A stretch of 64,000 nucleotides of DNA, taken from NCBI GenBank assembly GCA_000404785.1, contig ASNI01000005.1, forward strand, positions 1 to 64,000, read 5' to 3'. Source of the stretch: Cloacimonetes bacterium SCGC AAA252-N17 (GTDB taxonomy: Bacteria; Cloacimonadota; Cloacimonadia; JGIOTU-2). How positions within the stretch are numbered: the first letter of the stretch is position 1; every line of letters starts with the position of its first letter. Shown here piece after piece: positions 44,556-52,287 of this stretch. The notes beneath the pieces were generated by a model. That model ran no database searches and was not told the DNA's origin. It saw nothing but the letters and a program-made list of their open reading frames with translations. A program made the translations under genes and the position numbers.

Positions 44556-44825
44556 TCACTCTTCGTCCAAGGAATTCAATAACTTTGAAATCCTTTGCAC
44601 AAAACTTTCTAATTTCTCTTGTTCCTTCTGTTTTCTGAACATTTCTTCGACTATGTTGAGACCACACAAAATTGCAAGGTCATATCTTTTTTGGGGATTA
44701 TACTCCTCTGACAGCTCGACTAGCTTTTTATCTAAAAAATGAGCATATTTTCGGATCTCGTCAGGATCTACATCACCTGCGATTGAATAGGTATCACCCA
44801 AAATGTCGACAGAAATATTATTCAT
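44556..44825 (-). CDS. zapA: Cell division protein ZapA
   Basis: 89 aa. The N-terminal MNNISVDILGDTYSIAGDVD and the following EIRKYAHFLDKKLVELSEEY, then a heptad-type helix (LNIVEEMFRKQKEQEKLESF), are the ZapA layout: a small globular head and a C-terminal coiled coil that cross-links FtsZ filaments. Normal length. It follows the pheT-linked coiled-coil gene by 11 bp and precedes the 6S-like RNA. Confidence 0.9.
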   Translation of the reverse strand: MNNISVDILGDTYSIAGDVDPDEIRKYAHFLDKKLVELSEEYNPQKRYDLAILCGLNIVEEMFRKQKEQEKLESFVQRISKLLNSLDEE

Positions 44826-44836
44826 ATATTTAAAAT

Positions 44837-45199
44837 TTAATCATTGCTTCCAGCAGGCTGTGTCTCCGATTCTCCAATAATACTATCAATTTCATGGAGC
44901 ATCGAACCCACTCTCGAATCAATTTCATTCGCCTGTTCTGTAAATTTTCTTATTCGCTCTTCTTTTTGAGCTAATGTGTTCTGCAAATCTTGGTTCTGCT
45001 CTTTGTAGCGATCCACAGCGTTCTGGAGTTCGCTTATGGTTTCCTGCGAATTCTCCGTATTATAGAACAGATCTTTATATTTATTATTGAGATTTTCATT
45101 TTCCTTCAAAACCTGAATGTATTTATCTTGTAAAATTTTATACTTCGAAATTAGATTCCTAATTTTCTCTTCGATCTTATCAAGCACATGCGTATCCAT
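44837..45199 (-). CDS. Small coiled-coil protein
   Basis: 120 aa, almost entirely helical with heptads (residues about 5-100: KIEEKIRNLISKYKILQDKY, NENLNNKYKDLF, AVDRYKEQNQDLQNTL), and a short acidic end (ESETQPAGSND). ATG 45199 overlaps the pheT stop (TGATG), with GAGG upstream; GTG at 45202 is an alternative. It may be a ZapB- or cell-division-linked partner of the ZapA next to it, by position and shape only. Confidence 0.8.
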   Translation of the reverse strand: MDTHVLDKIEEKIRNLISKYKILQDKYIQVLKENENLNNKYKDLFYNTENSQETISELQNAVDRYKEQNQDLQNTLAQKEERIRKFTEQANEIDSRVGSMLHEIDSIIGESETQPAGSND

Positions 45200-47601
45200 C
45201 ACTTCTGCCTCAATTCTATTTGACGCTCACTTAATAATTTTTTTACAATGTTGTCAAATAATTTATCCACATATCTATCCGTTAGGGTTGAAATCTCCGA
45301 CTGAAAAGTAATGTTGAAAGCCAGACTTCTGCATCCCTGCTTTATCTGCTTGCCTGTATATACATCGAACAACTGTATGTCTTTTATAATGTTTGGCTCG
45401 ACAGATTTTATTACTTGCTCGATCATTCCAACTTCGATATCAGAAGGGGCAATAACTGCAATATCACGAAGCACTGGAGGATATTTCACGATCTCCCTGA
45501 AACGGATATCTTTTTCATTATATAATGGGATAATGTTTGAAAGATCAATATCGAAAAGTAATACAGGTGCCTCAATTTCAAAAGATTTCAAAACATCATC
45601 TTTCACAATACCACAAGATCCAATTTTCTTTTCATCAAGAAAGATATCTGTCGCAGAATCCTTTTCATAATATGGTTGATTTGATACTTTGTAGGTGATA
45701 TTCTTTGAGCAGTGTATTTTTGATAAAACTGATTCTACAACGCCCTTTACATCATAAAATGACGCAGCTCTTTGCTTCTCTTTCCAATGGAATGGATCGA
45801 ACTCTCCAACGATAACACCAGTCAAGTAGGTGGGTTCAGCAAAAGTTTCTCTATTCTTTTTTAGATAAATTCTATTGAGTTCAAACAGTTTGAAATTCTC
45901 GAATTTATAAGAGAGATTCAAAGCTACATTTTTAAGAATATCAGGAATAAGGGTTGATCTCATTATTGAAAACTTCTCACCCATTGGATTGGTAAGCTCT
46001 ACGACATTTCGGCGAAAATCATTCTCTGGAATTTTCAGCGTATCAAGATCTTCAGGACTTGCAAAGCTCATATTGTTCACCTCATAGAAACCAAGTGAGA
46101 TAAGATGATTTTTCGCAAGCCGGACAACCGTTCTTTTCCGCCTGTTGTCTATCCTGTTGATCCAGAAATGGGATTCTACATTATTATATCCATAGCATCG
46201 GGCGACTTCTTCAATAATATCTATCTCACGCTCTATGTCAGGACGGAAGGTTGGGATCATTACTTTATAGGTATCTTCCGATGTCTTTTTGGTACCGAAT
46301 TCAAAATTATTAAGATAATTTTCAACTTCATCTGCTGATATTTTTGCATTAAGGATACTATTTGTGCGTGATACACGAAGTGGTAAAATCTTTGGCTCTA
46401 TCTTATTAGGATAGCAATCAACAACTCCGCTTGATATTTCTCCCCCGCCTGTAAGCTGCATAAGCTGGGCAGCCCTGTCAATGACTTCGATCAAACAGTT
46501 GGGATCCATACCTCTTTCAAAACGGTAAGAGGAATCTGTCTGCAATCCGTATTCAAGGGCGGTTGCTCGAATATTTTTGGGATCGAAATATGCACACTCA
46601 ATCACAACATCTTTTGTATTAACATCTATTGAACTATCAAGTCCACCCATAATTCCGGCAAGTGCAAGTGGATGCTCTGTATCGGCGATAAGCAAATTTT
46701 CTGAATGCAGTTTGAGCTCAGTATCATCGAGAAGCATCATTTTTTCTTTATCTTTTGCAGTTCGCACAACGATAGTCTTATCTTTGATCTTTGTATAATC
46801 AAAAGCATGGAGGGGTTGACCATATTCGAGAAGCACATAATTTGTGACATCTACGATATTATTGATGGGACGAAGACCTGATGCGATCAATTTTCTTTGC
46901 ATCCATGCAGGGGATGGCTGAACCGTAATTCCCTTTACCATTCGTGCACAATAACGAGGGCATTTCTCCGCATCTTCTATAATAACTAAAATCTCATCCT
47001 TAGTTTTTACTTCAGATTCTTCAAAAGCAATTTCCGGATGTTCATATTCAGTATTGAGCATGACTGCGACTTCACGTGCCACACCTATCATACCAAGAAG
47101 GTCAGGTCTGTTCGGTGTTACCTCAACTTCAATAATATGATCATTTATTCCCATTGCATCAGCAAAAGGAGTGCCGGGCTCAATGTCCTGCTTTATGATC
47201 ATGATACAGGAATGGTCATCCGAAACACTCAATTCATTCTCCGAACATATCATACCAAAGGATTCTACGCCGCGAAGTTTTGCCTTCTTTATTTCGAAGT
47301 CACCAAGCTTTGCGCCGATCATCGCTACTGGAACGAGAATATCTTTCACTACATTGGGAGCGCCGCAGATAATGCTCAGCGGTTCACTCTTACCAACATC
47401 AACCTTGCACAAACTCAGTTTGTTAGCATTGGGATGTTTTTCTACAGAAACAACTTTACCGATAACAATATTTTTAAGTTTTTTCCCGGGCTGAACAACC
47501 TCTTCTACTTCAAGACCGAACATGGTGAGCTTTTCACAAAACTCATCAATATTTAAGTGTGTCGGAACTAATTTATTCAGCCAATTATAACTTATTTTCA
47601 T
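45199..47601 (-). CDS. pheT: Phenylalanyl-tRNA synthetase beta subunit
   Basis: 800 aa, full length. Domains in order: tRNA-binding OB domain (about 40-150, with KKLKNIVIGKVVSVEKHPNA), B3/B4 editing domain (VTPNRPDLLGMIGVAREVAV; GLRPINNIVDVTNYVLLEYG; TALEYGLQTDSSYRFERGMD), B5 (about 400-475), catalytic-like core, and C-terminal anticodon-binding FDX-ACB (KYPPVLRDIAVIAP). It forms alpha2-beta2 with PheS to charge tRNA-Phe. It lies 25 bp after pheS. Confidence 0.97.
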   Translation of the reverse strand: MKISYNWLNKLVPTHLNIDEFCEKLTMFGLEVEEVVQPGKKLKNIVIGKVVSVEKHPNANKLSLCKVDVGKSEPLSIICGAPNVVKDILVPVAMIGAKLGDFEIKKAKLRGVESFGMICSENELSVSDDHSCIMIIKQDIEPGTPFADAMGINDHIIEVEVTPNRPDLLGMIGVAREVAVMLNTEYEHPEIAFEESEVKTKDEILVIIEDAEKCPRYCARMVKGITVQPSPAWMQRKLIASGLRPINNIVDVTNYVLLEYGQPLHAFDYTKIKDKTIVVRTAKDKEKMMLLDDTELKLHSENLLIADTEHPLALAGIMGGLDSSIDVNTKDVVIECAYFDPKNIRATALEYGLQTDSSYRFERGMDPNCLIEVIDRAAQLMQLTGGGEISSGVVDCYPNKIEPKILPLRVSRTNSILNAKISADEVENYLNNFEFGTKKTSEDTYKVMIPTFRPDIEREIDIIEEVARCYGYNNVESHFWINRIDNRRKRTVVRLAKNHLISLGFYEVNNMSFASPEDLDTLKIPENDFRRNVVELTNPMGEKFSIMRSTLIPDILKNVALNLSYKFENFKLFELNRIYLKKNRETFAEPTYLTGVIVGEFDPFHWKEKQRAASFYDVKGVVESVLSKIHCSKNITYKVSNQPYYEKDSATDIFLDEKKIGSCGIVKDDVLKSFEIEAPVLLFDIDLSNIIPLYNEKDIRFREIVKYPPVLRDIAVIAPSDIEVGMIEQVIKSVEPNIIKDIQLFDVYTGKQIKQGCRSLAFNITFQSEISTLTDRYVDKLFDNIVKKLLSERQIELRQK

Positions 47602-47626
47602 TATACTCTCTTAAGTAAAAATGCAC

Positions 47627-48643
47627 TTATTGAAATTGCTTTAATATTCTCAGATCGTTGGTCACTAATTTCCTGATATCTGAGATACCATATCGAAGCA
47701 TAGCGATACGTTCAATTCCTAAACCAAATGCATATCCGGTATATTTTTCAGAATCGTAGCCCACTTCCTCGAGAACTGCCGGATCGACCATACCTGCACC
47801 ACCCATTTCGAGCCAGCCGGAATTTTTGCAGAGCTTACAACCTTCCCCTTTGCAATTTATACAAAGAATATCGATCTCTGCACTTGGTTCTGTGAATGGA
47901 AAAAAGTGAGGACGAAATCGGGAGCGTGTATCTGCACTAAAAATTCTCTTAACAAATGAATCGAGCGCTCCTTTCAGATCCGACATTGTGACACCCTCAT
48001 CTACCATAAGTGCTTCAACTTGATGGAACACCGGCAAATGTGAAGTATCCATTTTATCAACGCGGTAACATCGTCCAGTAGATATGATCTTTAAAGGAGG
48101 TTTGAATTTTTCCATTACACGAATTTGCATTGGTGATGTCTGCGTACGCAAAAGCATACCACCTTTCAGATAGAACGTATCCTGAGGATTTCTTGCAGGA
48201 TGCCAACTCGGAGTGTTCAGTGCATCGAAATTATAATACTCGCTTTCAATCTCAGGTCCTTCTGCAACTTCAAATCCCAAACTGATAAAGATATCTTCAA
48301 TCTCTTCCCAAATCTGATACAAAGGATGCTTTGCACCAATTGGGAGCGGTCTTCCGGGCATTGTGACATCTAAGCCCAAAGTTTTTAAGGCATCTGCCTT
48401 TTCATGAAGTTCAAGTTTCTTCTGTTCGATTAGTTGAGCTATTTCTTTCTTTACTATATTGAGAAATGCTCCCACCTGCGGACGTTTTTCTTTAGGAATA
48501 GTCCCGATCTTACTTAGAAGACCTGAAAGAGAACTTTTTTTACCAAGATATTTAATTCGAAGCTCTTCCAGATTCTTATCTGATTCACAAGAAGGGATAC
48601 TTCTTCTCGCTTCTTCTAAAATCTCTTGTATTTGTTCTTTCAC
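47627..48643 (-). CDS. pheS: Phenylalanyl-tRNA synthetase alpha subunit
   Basis: 338 aa class II synthetase subunit. A helical N-terminal tRNA-binding arm (about residues 1-90) precedes the catalytic core: GRPLPIGAKHPLYQ, FEVAEGPEIESEYYNFDALN, RTQTSPMQIRVM (motif 2 region), FHQVEALMVDEG, RPHFFPFTEPSAEID, and motif 3 in YAFGLGIERIAMLRYG. A CINCKGEGCKLCKNSGW segment is a zinc-knuckle-like insertion seen in many PheS. It starts 6 bp after rplT. Confidence 0.97.
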   Translation of the reverse strand: MKEQIQEILEEARRSIPSCESDKNLEELRIKYLGKKSSLSGLLSKIGTIPKEKRPQVGAFLNIVKKEIAQLIEQKKLELHEKADALKTLGLDVTMPGRPLPIGAKHPLYQIWEEIEDIFISLGFEVAEGPEIESEYYNFDALNTPSWHPARNPQDTFYLKGGMLLRTQTSPMQIRVMEKFKPPLKIISTGRCYRVDKMDTSHLPVFHQVEALMVDEGVTMSDLKGALDSFVKRIFSADTRSRFRPHFFPFTEPSAEIDILCINCKGEGCKLCKNSGWLEMGGAGMVDPAVLEEVGYDSEKYTGYAFGLGIERIAMLRYGISDIRKLVTNDLRILKQFQ

Positions 48644-48649
48644 GATAGC

Positions 48650-49006
48650 TTATTTTCCCAATTTCTTTTTCACATTTTTGACTATTTTTTCAAAAGCTTC
48701 GGGATTGTTTATCGCAAGTTCAGATAACATCTTTCGGTTGATCTCGATCTTCAATTCCTTGAGACCGTTCATGAACTGGCTGTAGCTCAATCCATGCTCG
48801 TGCACAGCTGCGTTAATGCGGATGATCCACAATCTTCTAAACTCTCTTTTGCGGGCTTTTCTATCCCGATAGGCATATTGCCAGCCCCTCTCAACTGCCT
48901 CGCGTGCAGCACGATAGAGCTTTCTGCCACCCCTGTAACCTTTTGCCTCTTTGAGGATTTTCTTTCTTCTGTTTCTGGAAGCTACTTTATTTTTTGCTCT
49001 AGCCAT
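48650..49006 (-). CDS. rplT: 50S ribosomal protein L20
   Basis: 118 aa. The basic N-terminal extension ([32 protein letters not shown]) and the globular end ([20 protein letters not shown]) are standard for L20. It is needed for early 50S assembly and, in several phyla, represses its own operon by binding the infC leader. Third gene of infC-rpmI-rplT. Confidence 0.98.
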   Translation of the reverse strand: MARAKNKVASRNRRKKILKEAKGYRGGRKLYRAAREAVERGWQYAYRDRKARKREFRRLWIIRINAAVHEHGLSYSQFMNGLKELKIEINRKMLSELAINNPEAFEKIVKNVKKKLGK

Positions 49007-49031
49007 ACCAACTCCTTATAAAAATGTAATA

Positions 49032-49226
49032 TTATGATGCTAACATGTTCTTCACACGTTTTTCATCGGCTTTGGAAACATACCCACCCTTACGCAGGTT
49101 GGATTTTTGTTTGGATGATTTCTTTTCCATAAAATGACCGCGATACGCCTTGTTTCTTTTGATCTTACCGCTCGCTGTCTTCTTAAAACGTTTGGCTGCC
49201 GCTCTTCTTGTTTTTAGCTTTGGCAT
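49032..49226 (-). CDS. rpmI: 50S ribosomal protein L35
   Basis: 64 aa, very basic. [20 protein letters not shown] and [18 protein letters not shown] are L35 hallmarks. It lies 40 bp after infC and 25 bp before rplT, the usual order. Confidence 0.98.
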   Translation of the reverse strand: MPKLKTRRAAAKRFKKTASGKIKRNKAYRGHFMEKKSSKQKSNLRKGGYVSKADEKRVKNMLAS

Positions 49227-49266
49227 AATTAAAACTCCTTACTATGACTTTCCTTGCTATGATTCG

Positions 49267-49830
49267 CTAGCTTTGAATCTTTTTAGGTGACACGAAACCG
49301 ATTAGGAAGCGACCTTCCATCCTTGGTTCTTGTTCAAAATCACCACACTCTTCAAGTTCCTCTCGAATTCTTTTGATAAGTTCCCAGCCCATTTCTTTAT
49401 GAGCCATTTCTCTTCCGCGGAATTGAATAGTGACTTTAACTTTATTTCCTTTTTCCAGGAATTCTTTGATGTGCTTGACCTTAAAATTATAGTCATGCTC
49501 ATCAGTTCTGGGTCGGAATTTGACTTCTTTCAACTGTGTCGAATGCTGCTTTTTTTTTGCCTCACGAGCTTTCTTGGACTCTTCAAAAATCAGTTTGCTG
49601 TAATCGATTATCTTGCAAACCGGTGGATTTGCTTTCGGTGCTATTTCCACAAGATCAAGTCCATACTCGCGAGCTTTATGAAGAGCATCTTGAGTCGAAA
49701 CAATACCCAGAGCTTCCTTATCGGGACCAATCAAACGAACATTTCTCGCAGTAATTTTTTCATTAATTTTCTTGTTGCTCTTATAGTTTTCCCGCTGTTT
49801 CCAGGGTTTAAACCGTCTATTTATAGCGAT
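49267..49830 (-). CDS. infC: Translation initiation factor IF-3 (AUC start)
   Basis: 187 aa when started at ATC 49830-49828. No ATG fits: the frame upstream of the TTG at 49734 continues with FKPWKQRENYKSNKKINEKI, conserved IF-3 sequence, back to an ATC with GGAGG (49841-49837) exactly 6 bases upstream. The ATC reading gives an N-terminus of (M)AINRRFKPW. IF-3 genes commonly use AUU, AUC or AUA because IF-3 itself rejects non-canonical starts, giving feedback control. The linker (DYSKLIFEESKKAREAKKKQ) and C-domain (EVKFRPRTDEHDYNFKVKHI) are standard. First gene of the block that runs to folD. Confidence 0.93.
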   Translation of the reverse strand: MAINRRFKPWKQRENYKSNKKINEKITARNVRLIGPDKEALGIVSTQDALHKAREYGLDLVEIAPKANPPVCKIIDYSKLIFEESKKAREAKKKQHSTQLKEVKFRPRTDEHDYNFKVKHIKEFLEKGNKVKVTIQFRGREMAHKEMGWELIKRIREELEECGDFEQEPRMEGRFLIGFVSPKKIQS

Positions 49831-49844
49831 TAGACACCTCCAAA

Positions 49845-49950
49845 TAAAAAAGTGAACGCCTGCGGTTCACTTTCAATTCTATTGAAATTATTTCTTGTAC
49901 CTTATCAACAGCTTTGGCGTCATAAGGTAGGAACTCGCAGTTCCTTTTTA
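49845..49950 (-). promoter_or_regulatory. infC leader with terminator / antiterminator architecture
   Basis: On the minus strand the ~100-nt leader has: hairpin A, AGGAACT/AGTTCCT with a GCG loop (49945-49929); hairpin B, TACCTTAT/ATAAGGTA (49929-49898); and a terminator with a 9-bp stem AAAGTGAAC/GTTCACTTT and a T-tract (49873-49845), ending only a few bases before the infC GGAGG. The segment CTGCG-A-GTTC of hairpin A (49940-49931) is complementary, with one bulged A, to GAACCGCAG of the terminator (49868-49860), so an alternative helix would dissolve the terminator. This is the logic of an attenuator; L20 is the likely ligand by analogy with Bacillus. Confidence 0.7.
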
Positions 49951-49956
49951 TGGTGT

Positions 49957-49986
49957 TACTTATTTTTCACATATTTTGAGCGTCAA
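49957..49986 (-). promoter_or_regulatory. Promoter of the infC operon
   Basis: TTGACG (49986-49981, minus) and TAAGTA (49962-49957) with 18 bases between them. Transcription would start near 49950, right at the beginning of the folded leader. The lpxB gene is divergent from here. Confidence 0.5.
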
Positions 49987-50067
49987 GTTTTTATACTTTG
50001 GATGATTATCATGCTCTATCACATTTCTTTTTCTTGACGATTAAAGTCACGCTATTGTCTTGCTTCT

Positions 50068-51204
50068 ATGAAAAATATTTTCATGCTGGTCGGTGAGCGT
50101 TCCGCAGATGTCCATGCGGCAGAAGTAATTAAGCAGTTCAAACAGAAAAACCCTTCCCTTAATATTTGGGGAATTGGCGGTCCGTTGATGCAGAAGCAGG
50201 GATTCGAATCCATATTCCCTTTTTCAAAATTTTCAATAATTGGTTTCGCAGAAGTAATCGGTCATCTTGGGTTCATTCTAAAAGTATTGCGAAAACTCAA
50301 ATCTGAATTCATTGCCCGAAAACCCGATCTTGCTATACTCGTTGACTATCCCGGCATGAATATTCGAGTTGCAAAGATCGCCTACGAATTTGACATACCT
50401 GTTCTGTATTATATCAGCCCGCAGGTGTGGGCATGGAAGAAAAAGCGTATTCATAAAATTGCCAAATACTCTGATAAGATCGCAGTGATTTTTCCGTTTG
50501 AAAATGAGCTTTATGAAGAGATCGGCGCTGATGTTGAATACGTAGGACATCCAATAAGTGAGGAAATCACAATATCTGAAACACAAGAAGAATTTGCCGA
50601 AAAATACTCCCTCGATCTTAAAAAGGATTGGGTAGGATTTATCCCGGGAAGCAGAAATGTGGAAATCAAAAGAATTCTCCCTGAAATTGTTGAAACGATC
50701 AAAAACTTAAAAAACATCTATAAAGATTCTTATCAATTTCTCCTATCTCAAGCTGATTCCGTATCAGATGAGCTATTTCAAAAAATCCTCTCTCCTGTGA
50801 AGAAAGATGTCACGATAATTCATGACACACACACGCTCATGAAATACTGCAAGGTCGTTGTGTGCAAATCCGGCACTTCCACGCTGGAAACCGGCTATCT
50901 TGGCACACCCATGGTAGTTGTCTATAAAACCTCATCGCTTTCATATTTTATAGCACGAGCTTTCATAAAGATCAATATGATCGCTCTTGCAAATATTGTG
51001 ATCGGGGAAAAAGTGGTGCCGGAACTCATTCAACATGCTGCATCTGCCGAGAATATCACAAAAGAGGTCAGCTTATTTCTTGAAGATGACAATTACTATC
51101 AAAAAACAAGAAATAAACTGTGTATCATAAAAGAAAAATTGGGAAAATTCAACACCTCTGAAAAAGTTGCATTAGTTGCGATTTCAATGATCAATGAAAC
51201 ATAA
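50068..51204 (+). CDS. lpxB: Lipid-A-disaccharide synthase
   Basis: 378 aa GT19 glycosyltransferase that joins two acylated glucosamines in lipid A synthesis at the inner membrane. Motifs: LVGERSADVHAAEVI, WGIGGPLMQKQGFE, LVDYPGMNIRVAKIA, YISPQVWAWKKKRIHKIA, IFPFENELYEEIG, YVGHPISEE, and VCKSGTSTLETG. A possible -35 TTGACG (50034-50039) is upstream without a clear -10. The next gene overlaps by 11 bases. It shows that the organism makes LPS. Confidence 0.95.
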   Translation: MKNIFMLVGERSADVHAAEVIKQFKQKNPSLNIWGIGGPLMQKQGFESIFPFSKFSIIGFAEVIGHLGFILKVLRKLKSEFIARKPDLAILVDYPGMNIRVAKIAYEFDIPVLYYISPQVWAWKKKRIHKIAKYSDKIAVIFPFENELYEEIGADVEYVGHPISEEITISETQEEFAEKYSLDLKKDWVGFIPGSRNVEIKRILPEIVETIKNLKNIYKDSYQFLLSQADSVSDELFQKILSPVKKDVTIIHDTHTLMKYCKVVVCKSGTSTLETGYLGTPMVVVYKTSSLSYFIARAFIKINMIALANIVIGEKVVPELIQHAASAENITKEVSLFLEDDNYYQKTRNKLCIIKEKLGKFNTSEKVALVAISMINET

Positions 51205-51808
51205 AACACTTCTTAATCTGGTTGAAAAACTAGGACCGTCATTAATAAAACTTCTCATGGGCACTCTGCGCATCAAGGAGTACGATAAACACAATCTCAT
51301 ATCTGCAAAAGAAACTCACGGAACAGTCATATATACTTTCTGGCATAGCAGGATGCTTATCCCTACTTATACACATATAAACCAGCTTGTTCATGTACTT
51401 ATTTCCCAGCATCGGGACGGCGAATATATTGCCCGCGTGATCAGGGGACTTGGTTTTGGAACTATTCGCGGCTCTTCACGGCGTGGCGGAATGAAAGCAT
51501 TAAAAGAGGCATTCGTCATCTCAAAAAAATTTGATATAGCCCTTACGCCAGACGGTCCGACAGGTCCCAAGGAGATCGTTAAAGACGGGGCATTATATTT
51601 AGCATATCGGACAGGGAAGCCCATCATACCAATGGTTTTTCTAATTAAATCAAGGTGGGAACTTCATAGCTGGGATAATTTTATGATCCCCAAACCCTTC
51701 TCCCCTGTGAAGATGATTTATGGGAAACCGATTTTTGTAAAAACAAAGTCTGAAATACCTGAAAAAAGAGATGAACTTCAGAAAATGTTAATAAATTATT
51801 CTTCCTAG
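51194..51808 (+). CDS. DUF374-family lysophospholipid acyltransferase-like protein
   Basis: 204 aa. The acyltransferase HxxxxD-like site is read as FWHSRMLIP early on and ISQHRDGEYIARVIRGLG, RGSSRRGGMKALKEAF, and LTPDGPTGPKEIVKDGALYL, all typical of DUF374 (a relative of LpxL-type and PlsC acyltransferases). N-terminus is mildly hydrophobic. Overlap with lpxB points to a job in lipid A, probably acyl addition to the disaccharide; this is inferred from context. The stop overlaps the end of the convergent 114-aa gene by 4 bases. Confidence 0.87.
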   Translation: MKHKTLLNLVEKLGPSLIKLLMGTLRIKEYDKHNLISAKETHGTVIYTFWHSRMLIPTYTHINQLVHVLISQHRDGEYIARVIRGLGFGTIRGSSRRGGMKALKEAFVISKKFDIALTPDGPTGPKEIVKDGALYLAYRTGKPIIPMVFLIKSRWELHSWDNFMIPKPFSPVKMIYGKPIFVKTKSEIPEKRDELQKMLINYSS

Positions 51809-52149
51809 AAGAAACTTAGAAATAACTGCACGAGTTTTATTATTATAAAAAATATTAAAATGCCAATTCCCGAAAATAGAAAAACTGTAATCATTTCTGT
51901 AGTAAAGAAGGGGTTGCTGTTAGTATGTTTATGTTTGTTTTTGTGTTTTTGAACTTTTTTATTCTTAGAACGTTTTTTCGCAGACATGATACGGAATTCG
52001 CTTTTTTTCAACCATTCAACATATCCATTACTATCTCTAAATGGATACAATCCCTTTCTTCTCTTATGATAAAAATCCTTCATGTCCATACCGGAGCGTT
52101 CGGCATCATCTTTAAATATTCTGTATAGAATTTCATTATTGGTACTCAT
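51805..52149 (-). CDS. Small basic protein with C-terminal TM helix
   Basis: 114 aa, unrecognised. The N-terminal half holds a small charged domain (EILYRIFKDDAERSGMDMKD, PFRDSNGYVEWLKKSEFRIM), followed by a very basic His/Lys linker (KKRSKNKKVQKHKNKHKHTN) and one TM helix at the C-terminus (ITVFLFSGIGILIFFIIIKL). This is a tail-anchored-like layout. A promoter with perfect TTGACA lies upstream. The 3' end overlaps the acyltransferase gene by 4 bases on the opposite strand. Confidence 0.65.
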   Translation of the reverse strand: MSTNNEILYRIFKDDAERSGMDMKDFYHKRRKGLYPFRDSNGYVEWLKKSEFRIMSAKKRSKNKKVQKHKNKHKHTNSNPFFTTEMITVFLFSGIGILIFFIIIKLVQLFLSFF

Positions 52150-52155
52150 AGTGGT

Positions 52156-52185
52156 TTTTAAGTTGAAATCTCACATTTGTGTCAA
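52156..52185 (-). promoter_or_regulatory. Promoter of the 114-aa gene
   Basis: TTGACA (52185-52180, minus) within TTTTATTGACA, then TTAAAA or CTTAAA after 17-18 bases (52162-52156), about 10 bases before the ATG at 52149. Confidence 0.45.
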
Positions 52186-52287
52186 TAAAATCAAGCTCTC
52201 ACAAAACTCATTAATTAAAAAACTTGCATTAATTTTACTGCCCCAAAAATTTTACCCACTAATATATTCTTTAAGGAGTTTATCAGA

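Noticed and set aside
49330..49833. 167-codon plus-strand frame over infC
   Set aside because: Antisense shadow of infC and its start region.
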